Part shown: one piece after another, positions 1-12,384 of the stretch
Numbering within the stretch: the first letter of the stretch is position 1
Layout: every line of letters starts with the position of its first letter
DNA from: Mytilus edulis
Taxonomy: Eukaryota > Mollusca > Bivalvia > Mytilida > Mytilidae
Direction of reading: 5' to 3'
DNA: 64,000 nt
Assembly (NCBI RefSeq): GCF_963676685.1
Contig: NC_092352.1
Span: 27,795,117 to 27,859,116, forward strand
Position numbers and translations under genes: made by a program
Notes under the pieces: model-generated
Database searches by the model: none
The model's input: the letters and a program-made list of their open reading frames with translations, nothing else
What the model was told of the DNA's origin: nothing

Positions 1-232
1 CTTGTACATCCCAACAACAAAAAGACACTAAGTTCAGATCTGAGAGTACCAGTTACTGATTGCTAGTTTAAAGCAACTAACAAATGATCAAAAATCATGC
101 ATCTAAGATTATGTAAGCAGTGTTGTTCTTCATGCATATACAATCCGCAGAATTGTGGAAACACGTCTTGCAACTGCTTTAGTATTGGTCAGTAATTAAT
201 ATACAAATCCTGAAAACCTCAATGTTTTTTAG

Positions 233-3200
233 TAATAGCATTGTTTGACGGTGGGGTGCAAAGCCTGTCATTTGGAAATAAGTATCAGGATGATTCCAGC
301 ATCCCAATGGACAAAGCAAAAGTTACCATAACATCGACCAACGCCATTACTATTTCATCACAAAGTGATGAATGCTATAAGGTAAATAGTTTGTGTTGCT
401 TAACCTTGTTCATTGTCTTTCTTTTATATTATTGGCTTTCATGAACCGCTTGATTTTTATTTGAATTTTTCATTGTCATCCCGTTTAATTCTTGAGTTTC
501 GATGCATATACATATTTAGTTTGCAGGTTACTTGTGTCTTTTGTAAATATTTTTGATATTTTGTAGTGCAATCCAATCCCATTAGCTATTCGTGTAAGGA
601 ATAAAACTGTGTTCGTTGACACAAGGTGGAAAACTAATCTTCATATAACAGAAGACGATGGCACTAGGGTTATACAACACTGCAGGTATTTATACTAAAT
701 TTTACATTACTATGAAATAAAGATAAAAATCAAAAAAGACATAGTATTGTTACGGAACATTAAGTTTAAAACATGTATACAAAGATGAAAACAAAGATTT
801 TTAGTAGAAGAAAAGTACTAGATAGAATGTACAGTATTTCTGCTAATCATGTCTTCTTTTTGACTTTTTTCAGTTTCTCAAAGCATTTTAAAGAAAACGG
901 GACATATACAATACATGTAAATACAACTGGAGATGCTAAACATAACTGTACTGTTCTCATAACGAATTCACCAAAGAGTTCATTCATTGGTATTCTTATT
1001 TAATGATTTTTCATTTGTTATACTTTAATTGGGGCCCTTTATAGCTTGCTGTTCGGTGTGAGCCAAGGCTCCGTGTTGAAGGCCGTACCTTGACCTATAA
1101 TGGTTTACTTTTTTTAATTGTTACTAGGATGGAGAGTTGTCTCATTGGCACTCATACCACATCTTCCTATATCTATTTAAAAATTCTAGTCAATTTGTTG
1201 GATGATGTGTGGACGTATTTTGTATAATACATAACGACTCTTTATCATTATCATTTCATAAATCTGATATCGTTGCGAAGAAGAGCAGTCTTTTTTATTT
1301 AACAAGGTTGGGTTCAGAAACGAATAAACTTAATCAGTCGTGCATGCCATAACGAAATTAAGTCATTGGAACGAAGTCATTGGAACTAAAAACACTAACT
1401 ACTAGTATTTAATGATCTGGAGGTCGGCGAACGACTATCAATATTAGACGAATGACAAAATGTACTTGATATTTTGTAAGAACTTTGGATGAAATTGCAA
1501 TTTTGCAGATACTTACTTAGACCTGTAATGATCAAATTATTCAAAAATTACAGAAACATGAAGAAAAACAATCACGATTCCAGATTAACACAAAAAATCG
1601 TCGTTAAAAAGATGTAGTTTACCTTTAAGGTATTTGGCTTTCTTGTCCTAACGTTTGCTCTTTAGCATACACGATAGACTTTTCATGGTATGATTCCCAC
1701 ATTATCAATATATATGTTTTACTTTTTACAATTGTGTGTTTTTTTCTTCTTCAAAAAGCACTATATGCAGCAGCTGGTATTTTCTTTGCTGTAGCTCTAT
1801 TATGGTGGTTATCCTCAAAGTACTGTTGGTGAGTGCTTTAGACTTATAATTTAAAATAACTTCAAAATTAAAATTGTATGTTTATTTCGTTCATCATAAC
1901 AATGAATAGCCAATACCTCAAAAACAATGAACTAGAAGGATATTTTTGGTGTGTTAATCAGATTTGTCAGTTTATCTGATTGATTGGGTCTATACGTTCA
2001 GCCTTTTTTAAATTTACGAATCGAAATATTTAAAAAAAAAAGTATTAATTATTAAAAAAAGCTCTAAAAATGGTCAAATCTATTGTAAAACTTAGATTTT
2101 AACTTCATCATCTTAACATTTTTCAGGGATAAACTATATCGAAAGATCTATCCAAACGACGGTGAAAATGAACCCCTTATTGATCAGGTAAAACGTTTCA
2201 TTTAAATTTTCAGGTATACATTAGGATATTCTTCTAGCGGTTTTCTGAATATTCCGTAATAATTGTCCCGTACAGGTCAAGTTTAGCTATGGTAAACTTG
2301 ACAACTCTTACACAATCGAATGCTGTAATGTATTTTATTTCCAATTCGGATATTGGCATTAGTATCGGTTATTTTATGACATATTCCAAGAGTTTTCACA
2401 ATCTCCCACAGCTGCAGTCTTGATATTGCCAAAACATAAATGAATCCCAAATAAATAAAATACCCTAATTACATATTTTTAAATTACTTTGTACTTTCTA
2501 ATAAAGTATCGATTGTCTGTGAAATAAAGATCATAAAAAAATAACCCTATATCTTCACCTTCATTAAGGTCACGATAAGCCATGACGGTTCACTGAAACA
2601 TAGTCACGGTGGTTTGATATCATCAGTTAGTCTTACATCATCAACAGAAATACACCAATCAAGTAAACATGGCGCAACACAGAATCTTCAAGGGGTACGT
2701 GGATCCCCAGGTGATAAACCAAAGAAAGAGAGGCTAAAATCATTGGACACATTTAGAGGGTAAGGACAAATTAAAACTTATTCAATACTCATAAAAAAAA
2801 CTCTTTTTCCTAGGGAGTGTCTCTCTATCTGTGCCCCCTATCTGTTTGTTACGTTGATTTGTCTCTTGCTAATCAATTTACGAGATATGAACAATGGTAA
2901 ACTACTGTCGCCTTTTAAAATAATACACAAATATTACACTAGCCATTGTATATTTCCTACAACTTTTGGTTGTTGGTTTTTAGGTCAATGCAAGAAATTC
3001 TGTAGGTTATCTCAACGTATACATGGTATATATATACCCTTATATAGTCGGATTAGGAACTCAATAAATGGGACCACATTAAACATAATGGTGTATAGCG
3101 GAACAACGAGAACCAATTCTTTAACTGTTTAAGGAACTATCTTGTTAACGTATGTTGTCTTTGAATAAACCTACCATCTTTGTTTCAGAATAAGCATAGT

Positions 3201-6200
3201 AATAATGGTTTTCGTAAATTATGGCGGTGGTGGATATTGGTTTTTCAGTCATTCAAAATGGAACGGATTGACCGTTGCAGATTTAGTTTTTCCATGGTAG
3301 GTAGTTTTCTTTTACATCTTCCAATAATATAGATGTATTTTGATAGCAACTCAAAAGTCTACCAAATAAGTTGTGCAACATTGTATATAACGATTATATT
3401 TTTAAAATCCTCTAAATTGTTTACAATCACCCTGAAATGGTCAAGCAGGCAGCTTTTTAACGGGACAAAACAAATTGTCATTGATTGAAAGAATAAACTA
3501 CTAACTAAAACACCAAGACTATCTTATTTCAGATATGACTAAATTGACTAAAATGAGACATCAAGTGGGATACTTAAATTATCATAATACCAAAACTGTC
3601 ATTTTCGATTTTGTAGGTTCGTCTTTATCATGGGTACATCTATGATTTATTCCTTCACGAGCCTTTTGAGAAATGAAACACCAAAGCACAAAATTTTCTG
3701 GAAGATATTAAGACGATCATGTATACTCTTTATACTTGGACTTGTTATTAACACAAACGGGAGCTCTTGTAAGTTTTGAATATTATTTTAAGAAATAAAA
3801 CTCAACATAGATACAAGGATTGAAATTTTGTACACAAAAGACCGTGACGCTGGAATAAAAGTTAAAAAGAACCAACAAAGAACTAAGTTAAAAACATTGT
3901 TTAACCAAATTTTGTATACAGTAAATTTATAGTTCATTTAATAAAATATCAATGATTTTTTTTTGGCGAAAATATTGAGTATCTTGAATAATGGTCAACA
4001 AACATTGTAATTATCAAATGTATATATGATTGGTGTTTTTATTGTTTCTGTCGAAATGAAAAAGATGGCAGGCTCATTTATGTCACAATACTATTTCCAA
4101 TACCAGAAGTAAAACAAACTTAATTTGTATTCTGTATTCGGTTATTCCCTTGAAATTCCATGTACAAATTCAAAACATGTAGCTTCTATTATTACCACAA
4201 GTGCACTCCTATGTCAACTTTATTGATACTTTTGAATTTGATTTTTCAGCTGTAGACATGACAGAATTAAGAATACCAGGAGTTCTACAAAGATTTGCTG
4301 TTACTTATCTCATAACAGCCACAGTGCACATGTTTGTTGCTAAACTCCCGGATACGGTAATTAAGTTCACAGTGTTCACGTGTGGTACTAAACTCCTGGA
4401 TACGGTAATGTTAAAATAATTTGCATAAACAATGGTAATGCATGTACCAGTTAAACAAACATGAGGCAAAGTACTAAGTTAATTGTTTATTTTGTGTGTT
4501 CCCATTATCCCTATTCCGTAACAGAGGATACAGTAAACAATGTCGTAAATATTACTATTTGAATGAACTTGTTGTTTGAAATCTATTATTAAGTTCTTTG
4601 TGGGTATAAAGGAGAGGGAGCTACTTGATTAAATGTTTGCAGATATTCTTTCCATTTGAGTACCTGATTATTCTGTGTTCTCAATTTTTATTTTGCTCAT
4701 TCAGTATTCTTTATCTTCTTTGCCTATTATTCTCTATCGTGTAAGCTGTTCTACTACATGTTTATAAAATAAGAAGATATGGTTTGATTGACAATGCGAC
4801 AACTCTCCACAAGAGACCAAAATGACACAGAAATGAACAACGAGTCAATTTAAACTAGGTTTCAGTAATTGTTATAAAATGTCGATATTTTGAGTCCTTA
4901 GATCATAGTTTTTCTATCAACTACTGCAGACACACTTTCATACAACAATATCTAGTATAAATATGATTTCATACTGCAGCGTGTTAAGTAAAATGTATAT
5001 TTGCAAAACATGGTGACTCGTACCCGGTTTCGTATAAAACCTATTAAAAAGCGTGTTTGTCAAGAGAGAAAAATTCATGCTCCATTTCAAAGATTTATGG
5101 TTGTTGTTGTAAAGAAAGGAAACAGCTTGATATCGATATAAAAAAAAAGATGACTCAGTAGGGTGTATGGTAATTTTTTGACCTTTCCCGTCTAGCAGTA
5201 AAATCTTTCATTGGGTGGACGTTTGTTTGCGTTGTATAAAGAAATACGAAACCACAAATTGTAGTAATGGGGTCTTTAAGACAGATGCTTCGAGTAGGGT
5301 GACTACAAAGCTTTCTACATTTTAAAGTTCTTCTAATAACGCCGAGGACCTGTAGGTTGCTCGTGCATTGCAAAGTAAATTTCCCCCTACCCAACACAAT
5401 CTCATAAACCATTTGAAATCCAATTTCCAGCCCTTCAATTTGAGCTTGAAAAACCTCCTTATTATATGTTTTGTTTTCGTCCTGAATTTGGATAAAGTCG
5501 TCGTTGCCGCTGGATGTTAAGCAAGTTACAATTAATCAATCAATATCATACGTCGATTCAATATTTAATGTTTAGTGTCGCCTTATATTTTGAATAAAAG
5601 ATCAGTGAAACGCCCCATGCTCAGATTGGGACGGTGAACAAAATGCATGTTTTTGTTGTTTCCTTCTGTTTCAAGCATATGTATTTCAGGTGACAGAGAC
5701 AAGATTTAAAGATATTACTGACTACTGGTCGGAATGGATTATTATTTCTTTGTTTATATTAGTACATACATGCCTGACTTTTCTGCTACCTGTTGATACC
5801 GGTTGCGAAAAGTATGTCGATCAACTTATATACATTTCGCATAAACAAAAATAAAAAAATGATGGAGATGTAAATTGATTTTTAATGTAAGAGTTATTCT
5901 TTTGGATGATAGGGCAAAAACTGGAACAATACAGGTCATGGTTCACCCTTCAACAATGAGCAAAACCATTAACGTGTCGTAAGTAATAGAAGAACCTGGT
6001 GTGACAAAATTTGAAACAATCCAAAAGGAAAACCAAAGCCTGATTTGTACAACCACTATGAACAAAAAGCAAATAAATAACAGCGATCAAAGTTAACCAT
6101 TAATATACAACATTACACGCATTAAAATCAGTTTCTTGTTCTTATGATTTACTCGTTCATAATTTACAAGTATCTTAGTGTTAAAATATTTAAGACCTGA

Positions 6201-9200
6201 GACTACTATATGTTAAAGAAGTCTCAGGTAAGACCTTGTGATAAAATAAGTCTATTTTAACATTTAGAGGGTACCTTGGGCCAGGAGGACTAGAAAAGAA
6301 CGGCACGCAATATAATTGTACCGGAGGAGCTGCGGGTTATATAGACAGAAAAGTTTTCGGAGAAAAGCATATTTACGGATCTCCTACGTGTAAGGTACAG
6401 TTTTGGTTGTCATATTTTAAAAACTTACTATTACTTTATTCTACTTGTTATTTTAGATTTGTAGTCCGAGTTTCGATACGAATTTCATTTAATATTACCA
6501 GTATGATATTTCGCAATTATGTGTATGCTTGATGCAAGACAATATCAGACCACATTAGTTGTTTCGCATTATTCCTTTTCCTTGGTTTTGTTACATTGTA
6601 CCTGTAAGTTATGTTAGGTATTAAAGCTAGGTTATATATTGTTGTTGGTTATTTATTGCCCTTTTCTCTTGTACTGTACTAAAAATTTATAAATGTTATT
6701 CGTATACTTATTTTCATTAGGAAATTTATCACAACGACTTACCACATGAACCGGAAGGATTACTTGGAACCTTAACCTCATGTGTGTTATGTTTTCTCGG
6801 ACTACAAGTAAGAATATATTTCCAATGACTATTAAGATTAAAAAGATTTGAAAAAAACACTTTAAGCATCTTGCTTTTTAAGATATGAAACCACCAGTTT
6901 CGTAATGTCTGTTTCCACGCACGGTGTCAAGATGTGATTTGTACTATCCAGTTTATAGCCAATGCTCCGCTGCTTGCATAATTTACAAGGTATATTTATT
7001 GGAGTTATTTTTCAAATTATAAGTTAAGTGCTTATGCTTTCTAAAACTAATTGAACCCCCTCTAAAAAAGTTTAACTTCAACGACTCCGATTGTTCTGTT
7101 TAGATACTTTTGTGTGTGCTCTACTCCTTTTAAAAAAATGGCTTTTAAAAAATCTTATCACGACTTTACCTGATGATGCATATTTCAAAAACATACTCTT
7201 TTTGTGCGTGACTTCCCGAAATAGACTTATTACTGTGTTTGGTCTTACATGAGCTATACACCAATGGTTACAACATATGGAGCAGGATCTGCTTACTCAT
7301 TCGGAGCACCTGAGACCACCCCAAGTTTTTGGTTGGGTTTGTGTTGCTTAATCTTGAGTTTTCTATGTTGTGTAAGGTGTAATTTTGTTTGTCTGTTGTT
7401 TTTTTTCTTTTTAGCCATGACGTCGTCGTCTTTATTTCCGACTTATGAGTTTGAATGTCCCTCTGGTATCTTCCACCTCTCTTGAAGTGTCTATAACTTT
7501 TTGCATACAACTTCATCATAAAAACTTTTTTTTTCAGGCAGGCAAAATTCTGTGTACCTACAAAAGCAGATCAGCCAGGGTAATGAGATTCTGTATATGG
7601 GGAATTGTTTTGGTAAGCCTTACAACTTTATCATGGTAATAAGGGATTTGTTTTGGTCAGTCTTACTTTATCTTATAGATAAGGAATTTGTTTCGGTAAG
7701 CCTTTCAACTTTTGCATGTAAATAGGGATTTATTTTGGTAAGCCTTATACAATTCAAAATTTGGTGACTATGTGGAACGCATCTATCCCATCGAACTAGA
7801 GATAAAGGATACTACAGATACAGTTAAGTCGGCTTCATATCTTGACTTACATCTAGAAATTGACAATGAGGGTCGGTTGAAAACAAAACTTTACGACAAA
7901 AGAGATGATTTCAGCTTTCCAATTGTGAACTTTCCATTTCTAAGTAGCAACATTCCAGCAGCACCTGCATACGGGGTATATATCTGCTAATTGATACGAT
8001 ATTCCCGTGCTTGCATTTCCTATCATGATTTTCTTGATAGAGGGTTGCTGCTCACAAGGAAGCTATTAAACCAAGAGTTCCAAATGGTGAAGTTGAAATC
8101 ATCCCTTTGTAAATTTTACGGACGCCATCACGAGTTGGTTGACCGTTATGGAATAACCGTTTCACAAATGATATCGGATATGTTCCTTACGTCGTAACTA
8201 AAATCCCCTTCCCTTTCATGAATGTGACCTACCGAATTAGACTATTTACCGGATTAAAATTTTGTAATCACATAAGCAACACGACGGGTGCCACATGTGG
8301 AGCAGGATCTGCTTACCTTCCGGAGCACCTGAGATCACCCCTAGTTTTTGGTGGGGTTCGTGTTGTTTATTCTTTAGTTTTCTATGTTGTGTCATGTTTA
8401 CTATTGTTTTTCTGTTTGTCTTTTTCATTTTTAGCCATGGCGTTGTCAGTTTGTTTTAGATTTATGAGTTTGACTGTCCCTTTGGTATCTTTCGTCCCTC
8501 TTTTATAACTCAACAATAAATAAGGGGTTTGTTTTGTTAAGCCTTACAACTTTTCCAAGTAAATAAGGGATTTATTTTGGTAACTTGAAGCCTTACATCT
8601 TTACCATATAGATAAGGGATTTGCTTTTGCTAAGCCTTACAACTTTACCATGTAAATATGGGAATTGTTTCGGAAAGCCTTACAACTTAACAATACAAAT
8701 AAGGGTTTGTTTTTGTAAGCCTTGCAACTTTACCATGTAAATAAGGGGTTTGTTTTGGTAAGACTTAAAACTTAACCATACTAATAAGGGGTTTGTGTTG
8801 GTAAACCTTGCAACTTTCAATCCACCATTTTCTATATTTGAAAATGCCTATACAAAGTCAGGAATATGACATTTGTTGTCCACTCATTGATGTGTTTTAT
8901 CATTTGATTTTGCCATTTGGTAAGGGACTTCCGTTTTGAATTTTCCTCGGAGTTCAGTATTTTTGTGATTTTACTTTTTCAAATTTAAACAAGGGATTTA
9001 ATTTGGGAAGCCTTACAGCTTTACCATTTAAACAAGGGATTTTTTTTGTCAACTTTGATTTTGCCATGTGATCATAGACTTTCCGATTTGATTTTCCTCT
9101 GAGTTCCGTATTTTTGTGAATTTACTTTTTACAACTTACATATAAGTAAGGTGTTTGTGTTGGTAAGCCTTGCAACTTTATCATATAAATAAGGGATTTG

Positions 9201-11207
9201 TTTTGGTCAACCTTACAACTTAACTATATACATAAGGGAATTGTTTTGGTCAACTTACAACTTAACCATATAAATAAGGGGTTTGTTGTGGTGAGCCTTG
9301 TAACTTTACTATGTACAAATGTGATTTGTTATTTCTTGTTTGTAATGACATTCATTATTTCTTCATTACTGTTTTTAGGTTTGTTTTATTGGGAAAACCA
9401 TTTTTAAAACCTAAATCTGCATTAAATCATGTCACGTGAAAATGTCTGTTTGAAGTCAAGTGCATATGATTAGGCTGTTTTTCAATATTGCACACCTTTT
9501 CAACCGTTATAATTTTGAATTACTCAGAGAGTGGATAACTTGATAAATTCAGAAACTAACGAGTTTGTAAATATTTGAAATAACAAAAAACAATGTTGGC
9601 AAACTATAAGACATTAACTTGATATCCAGTAAAATGTATATCTGTTCTTTTCTTATATCCTTACAGTGCCTGTTAGCAGGAATTTTGTGTAAATTTAGTA
9701 AAAACGATGGATGGATTCCTATCAACAAAAACTTATGGTAATGTTTTGTCAATTCATTAACCTAGTTATAAATGTAACAAAAACTAGTGTTATATTTCCT
9801 TTTTCATCACGTGAAAATTAAAAAATTATATTTATTACAAAATCAAACACTATATTTGAACATATCGCAGTTTCTCACGAGTTACGTTTTTTGATTGAAA
9901 ATAATCATCATTAACAACGTATGGAAAAGACAATTTTGTCATCTCAGGAGCGGATACAGGATATTTTTTCTATTGAGTTTTGTTGTCGAAAACAGAATAG
10001 ATATTGCTGAGTAGAAGGAGTAATGTGAAGAAAAACAACTTGACAATTTTTATGGTTTAAAATGATAACTTTAAAGGGTGGTCAACCCCTATGGACCCGA
10101 AAAGCATCACACTCTAATTTCTGGACAAGGAGACATTTCATATTAAAATGTTATTTCTAGGTCTTTATCGTTTGTGTTCTGCCTTGGTGGTTTTGCATTT
10201 CTTCTGTTGTGCTTTTGCTATTTGATGATAGATGAATGGAAAATATGGAATGGAGCACCATTTTATTACCCAGGTACGTATGACATAAAGAAAATAATTC
10301 AATTATCATATTTTAACCTATCGGTTGCATAAAGTCTGTAACCACCAGACGGGACGAAATCTTGAATAAATATAAAGAAGGTAACCACTAATATATATAT
10401 ATGATAATTTTACTTTAAAAAAAAATCCTGTTATGAACCGATTGTAGCAATTATACTACGTTACAAACATACTAACGTCATTTAACATGTTCATCCTATC
10501 GTTTAACATATAGAGGATAACTTTTGAATTTGTCAAAACCATTTTTGTTTAATTATAACATTGAAACTTTTGACAGTAGCGGATGTGAACACTTTGCAGA
10601 CCCAATTATAAACCGCTATTTGAAGCCACACCAGATGAGGTATCAATTCGATGCGAAATTATCTTGTTTTTGACAAAGTTAAAAAAAAAATACGACACCA
10701 ACTTGTCATTCACAAGTAAATTCTCCTTACTCATAGCGCAATGACGTTTAGTAGCAGTAAGAGTATGTTTAGAGTTTCCCAACATACTCTTAATGGTTTT
10801 AGTTCACAAAGTCTAGAACTGTTCAACGCCAGCTTATAATTAATTAGGGCTTTATTTGACCAGGTGTTCAGGTTCTGCTTCGATGACCTTTGTTTTGTAT
10901 TATTATCTAAGTTTTGTTGTTGAATATTTTGTTAATTATTGTACATTTGTGGTTTTAAGTGCATGTAACTTATTAGACGTTGTCTTTCCGCTATGTGATA
11001 GCTTTCTTTGTAATTACCTCCATTATTTCAGGTATGAATGCCATATTGGTATACATGGGACACGAACTGTTGCATAAGAATTTTCCAGTTAGCTGGGACG
11101 TCCCAGAAACACATGCGAGTAAACTTGCAATAGATCTCTACGGTGCAAGTTTATGGGTCATTGTAGCTACATATTTATACTATAAGAAATCATTTTATGT
11201 AATATAA
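233..11207 (+). CDS. HGSNAT: Heparan-alpha-glucosaminide N-acetyltransferase (16 coding exons, 5' end off window)
   Basis: Lysosomal multi-pass enzyme that moves acetyl groups from cytosolic acetyl-CoA to terminal glucosamine of heparan sulfate. Exons read from GT-AG sites and frame: 233 (or 239)-381, 567-685, 874-989, 1759-1828, 2127-2187, 2569-2759, 3189-3296, 3617-3768, 4250-4356, 5690-5811, 6268-6394, 6721-6807, 7538-7612, 9667-9737, 10161-10273, 11032-11207 (stop TAA). All phases join, giving about 612 residues, so only the signal-peptide end is missing. Family landmarks: luminal N-terminal domain, first membrane segment in exon 4, then [20 protein letters not shown] (its His matches the catalytic His of the family), [26 protein letters not shown], a [21 protein letters not shown] segment and a lysine-containing C-terminus. 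The loop between membrane segments 1 and 2 (exon 6) is longer and Ser-rich. Exon 9, exon 13 and the stop-codon region are followed by tandem duplications (separate entries). Introns 12 and 13 hold family-A retroelement pieces. Confidence 0.95.
1031..1178 (+). repeat. Dispersed mussel-type repeat S (intron 3 of HGSNAT)
   Basis: The segment contains GTGAGCCAAGGCTCCGTG, GACCTATAATGG and GAGTTGTCTCATTGGCA. The same series occurs in reverse at 59179-59325, and partial versions lie at 4770-4850, 5925-5975, 16307-16455, 16945-17165 and 23270-23425. It has no open reading frame, so it is probably a non-autonomous element. From memory it is very common in mussels. Confidence 0.7.
3800..3880 (+). repeat. 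Partial copy of dispersed repeat C
   Basis: Degenerate match to the segment seen at 14455-14700 and 54605-54777: 'atagatacaaggatt', a short spacer, then 'acaaaagaccgtgacgct'. It lies in intron 8 of HGSNAT. Confidence 0.45.
4321..4409 (+). repeat. 48-bp-period tandem duplication spanning the exon 9 splice donor
   Basis: Bases 4321-4361 (last 36 bases of exon 9 plus the first five of the intron) recur at 4369-4409 with 34 of 41 positions identical, at a period of 48. Both copies end in GGATACG|GTAAT, so two donors exist, after 4356 and after 4404. The 48 intervening bases are open in the HGSNAT frame and would add [16 protein letters not shown]. Confidence 0.85.
4770..4850 (-). repeat. Fragment of dispersed repeat S
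   Basis: Reverse-orientation partial copy containing 'tgattgacaatgcgacaact' and 'accaaaatgacacagaaat', in intron 9 of HGSNAT. It resembles 23270-23340 and the start of 59179-59325. Confidence 0.5.
5150..5560 (+). repeat. Probable 3' end of a retroelement with an AATC-type tail
   Basis: The segment in intron 9 ends 'gccgctggatgttaagcaa' followed by a short (aatc)n-like tail at about 5532-5548, the arrangement of a non-LTR or SINE 3' end. The 85-codon minus-strand frame at 5155-5412 matches nothing I know and is probably chance. There is no second copy in the window, so the call rests on the tail and on memory of similar mussel repeats. Confidence 0.4.
7190..7490 (+). mobile_element. Solo tail of retroelement family A (HGSNAT intron 12)
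   Basis: Diverged copy of the untranslated tail that follows the RT gene in the copies at 8218-8508, 19850-20145 and 40770-41048. Shared blocks: 'ggagcaggatctgctta', 'ggagcacctgaga', 'tttctatgttgtgt', 'tttttagccatg', 'tatgagtttga' and 'ggtatctt'. No RT coding precedes it, so it is a heavily 5'-truncated or old copy. Confidence 0.75.
7748..8508 (+). mobile_element. 5'-truncated family-A Penelope-like retroelement
   Basis: Starts at 'acaattcaaaatttggtgac' and encodes the C-terminal RT part in two pieces (7772-7987 and 7991-8194, split by a stop at 7988): [20 protein letters not shown], then [20 protein letters not shown], then the [15 protein letters not shown] end. An untranslated tail ending 'tcgtccctcttt' follows. 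The catalytic YIDD region is absent. It sits inside the exon-13-derived minisatellite in gene-sense orientation. Confidence 0.88.
8860..9135 (-). repeat. Two partial copies of dispersed repeat R1 within the minisatellite
   Basis: 'ttttcctcggagttcagtat' with 'gtgattttactttt' at about 8939-8980, and a diverged second version at about 9089-9133, each preceded by 'ttgattttgccat'. Minisatellite units lie between them, so an R1 fragment and flanking units were probably duplicated together. Other R1 copies: 15735-16110, 24850-25054, 51335-51405, 57055-57290. Confidence 0.65.
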
Positions 11208-11357
11208 AATTATCATTAAATTATTTTATTCTAAACACCGAAAAACATGTTGCACATGTCATTGTAGCTACATATTTATACTAAAAGAAATCTTTTGATG
11301 TAATATAAAATTATTATAAAATTTATTTTATTCTAAACACTGCAAAACATGTTGCAT
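11158..11357 (+). repeat. 101-bp-period tandem duplication of the HGSNAT stop-codon region
   Basis: The block starting TCATTGTAGCTACATATTTA at 11158 (last 50 coding bases plus 3' UTR) recurs from 11259 with a few substitutions and ends near 11357 at 'aaaacatgttgcata'. The second copy lies after the stop at 11205-11207, so it is not translated as part of HGSNAT. Confidence 0.88.
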
Positions 11358-12384
11358 AATTCAATACGAAAACTTTATTAAACCAATTATCACCCATAAA
11401 GGACATGTTACATATTATAATAATTACAAATACTAGACGTATACATATATGAGTTAAAAAAAATAATGATACATTGCTTATGATAATTGATTAAATGAAG
11501 GTTGAAACATTTTTGTTTGTTCATCATTAAAACATAAAACCTAATATTAATGCAGCCTAGAAGTCAAAAATATATTTGTTTTGAGTGTGAATATGTTTTT
11601 TTTGTGGTTTTTTTTTTTTAATTTTAAAATTATGTGTGCAATCAAAGCACTATTATCACATCGAGTGATAATGCTTGTGTATGCGTGTATTTGTTCTTAT
11701 TTTTTGTGTTTTGTTTTGTCTTTTATTTAAAGTGTACTGTACTTATCTTATGTAGTCGATTTTCGAGCTCTTTAAGGTTGCAGTCTTGTAATTGACTGCT
11801 CCATAGTAAAGTCAATGCAAAACAGCTGATCTTTGAAAATAAAAAAATAAAAAATACTACATAGAAAAAATATTTCATGTTCATATCATGTATGTACTAA
11901 TGTGAAATTGTGCTTTAATCGAAAAAAAAAGTGGGTCATGCCACGAAGAATAAAAAGTTACATAAACCTGAAGTCAAAACATTTTTTTTCTACTTTCTGT
12001 TTGCTGTTTATACTAGGCCAGTAAACATGATATCCTTCCACTTTCCTGGATCGATATCCCCCAAAAGATGCAAGATTTTTTTAAAGTCTATATATATATA
12101 ATATATATATTCAATTCAGCATAAACCTATAATCAAACAGAAAAAAAATGAGTTCAGAAAAAAAAAAATCAGAAAAATGCACTATTTTGTTTCCCTCCAT
12201 GTTTTGACATGCACCAGAAACTTGAGTTGTAACACAAGACTGGTACCTTAAAGCTCATGTTATATGTAAAAGATACTCATCGACTTTAAATAAATCTTTA
12301 GACGTTGACTTGACTTCAATTGCCTAAACTGCCATTTATCTTCAAATCTCGTTAATCAACGAAAAAAGAGAAAATGTGGCAATC
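11358..12384. other. HGSNAT 3' UTR / downstream AT-rich DNA
   Basis: No gene recognised. AATAAA-like signals near 11838-11852 could be the polyadenylation region. A (TA)n microsatellite lies at about 12089-12111. Confidence 0.5.

Larger units (their letters stand above)
7599..9330 (+). repeat. Minisatellite of about 43 bp derived from the exon 13 / intron 13 junction
   Basis: About 18 diverged units of the form GGGATTTGTTTTGGTAAGCC, TTACAACTTTACC, ATGTAAATAA fill most of intron 13. The first unit is the junction itself: the last 13-14 exon bases (GGGGAATTGTTTTG), then gtaagcc. Several later units keep a usable donor (7698, 7737, 8714, 9158 regions). The array is broken by a family-A retroelement (7748-8508) and by two pieces of repeat R1 (about 8860-8985 and 9040-9135). 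Confidence 0.85.

Noticed and set aside
5155..5412. 85-codon minus-strand frame in HGSNAT intron 9
   Set aside because: It sits inside a repeat-like segment and resembles no known protein.
5914..5978. Possible extra HGSNAT exon between exons 10 and 11 (acceptor 'ttggatgatag', donor 'gtaagt')
   Set aside because: Joining exon 10 directly to 6268 gives the conserved CEKGYLGPGG. The 65-bp piece matches repeat S reversed ('cccttcaacaatgagcaaaa') and would break the frame.
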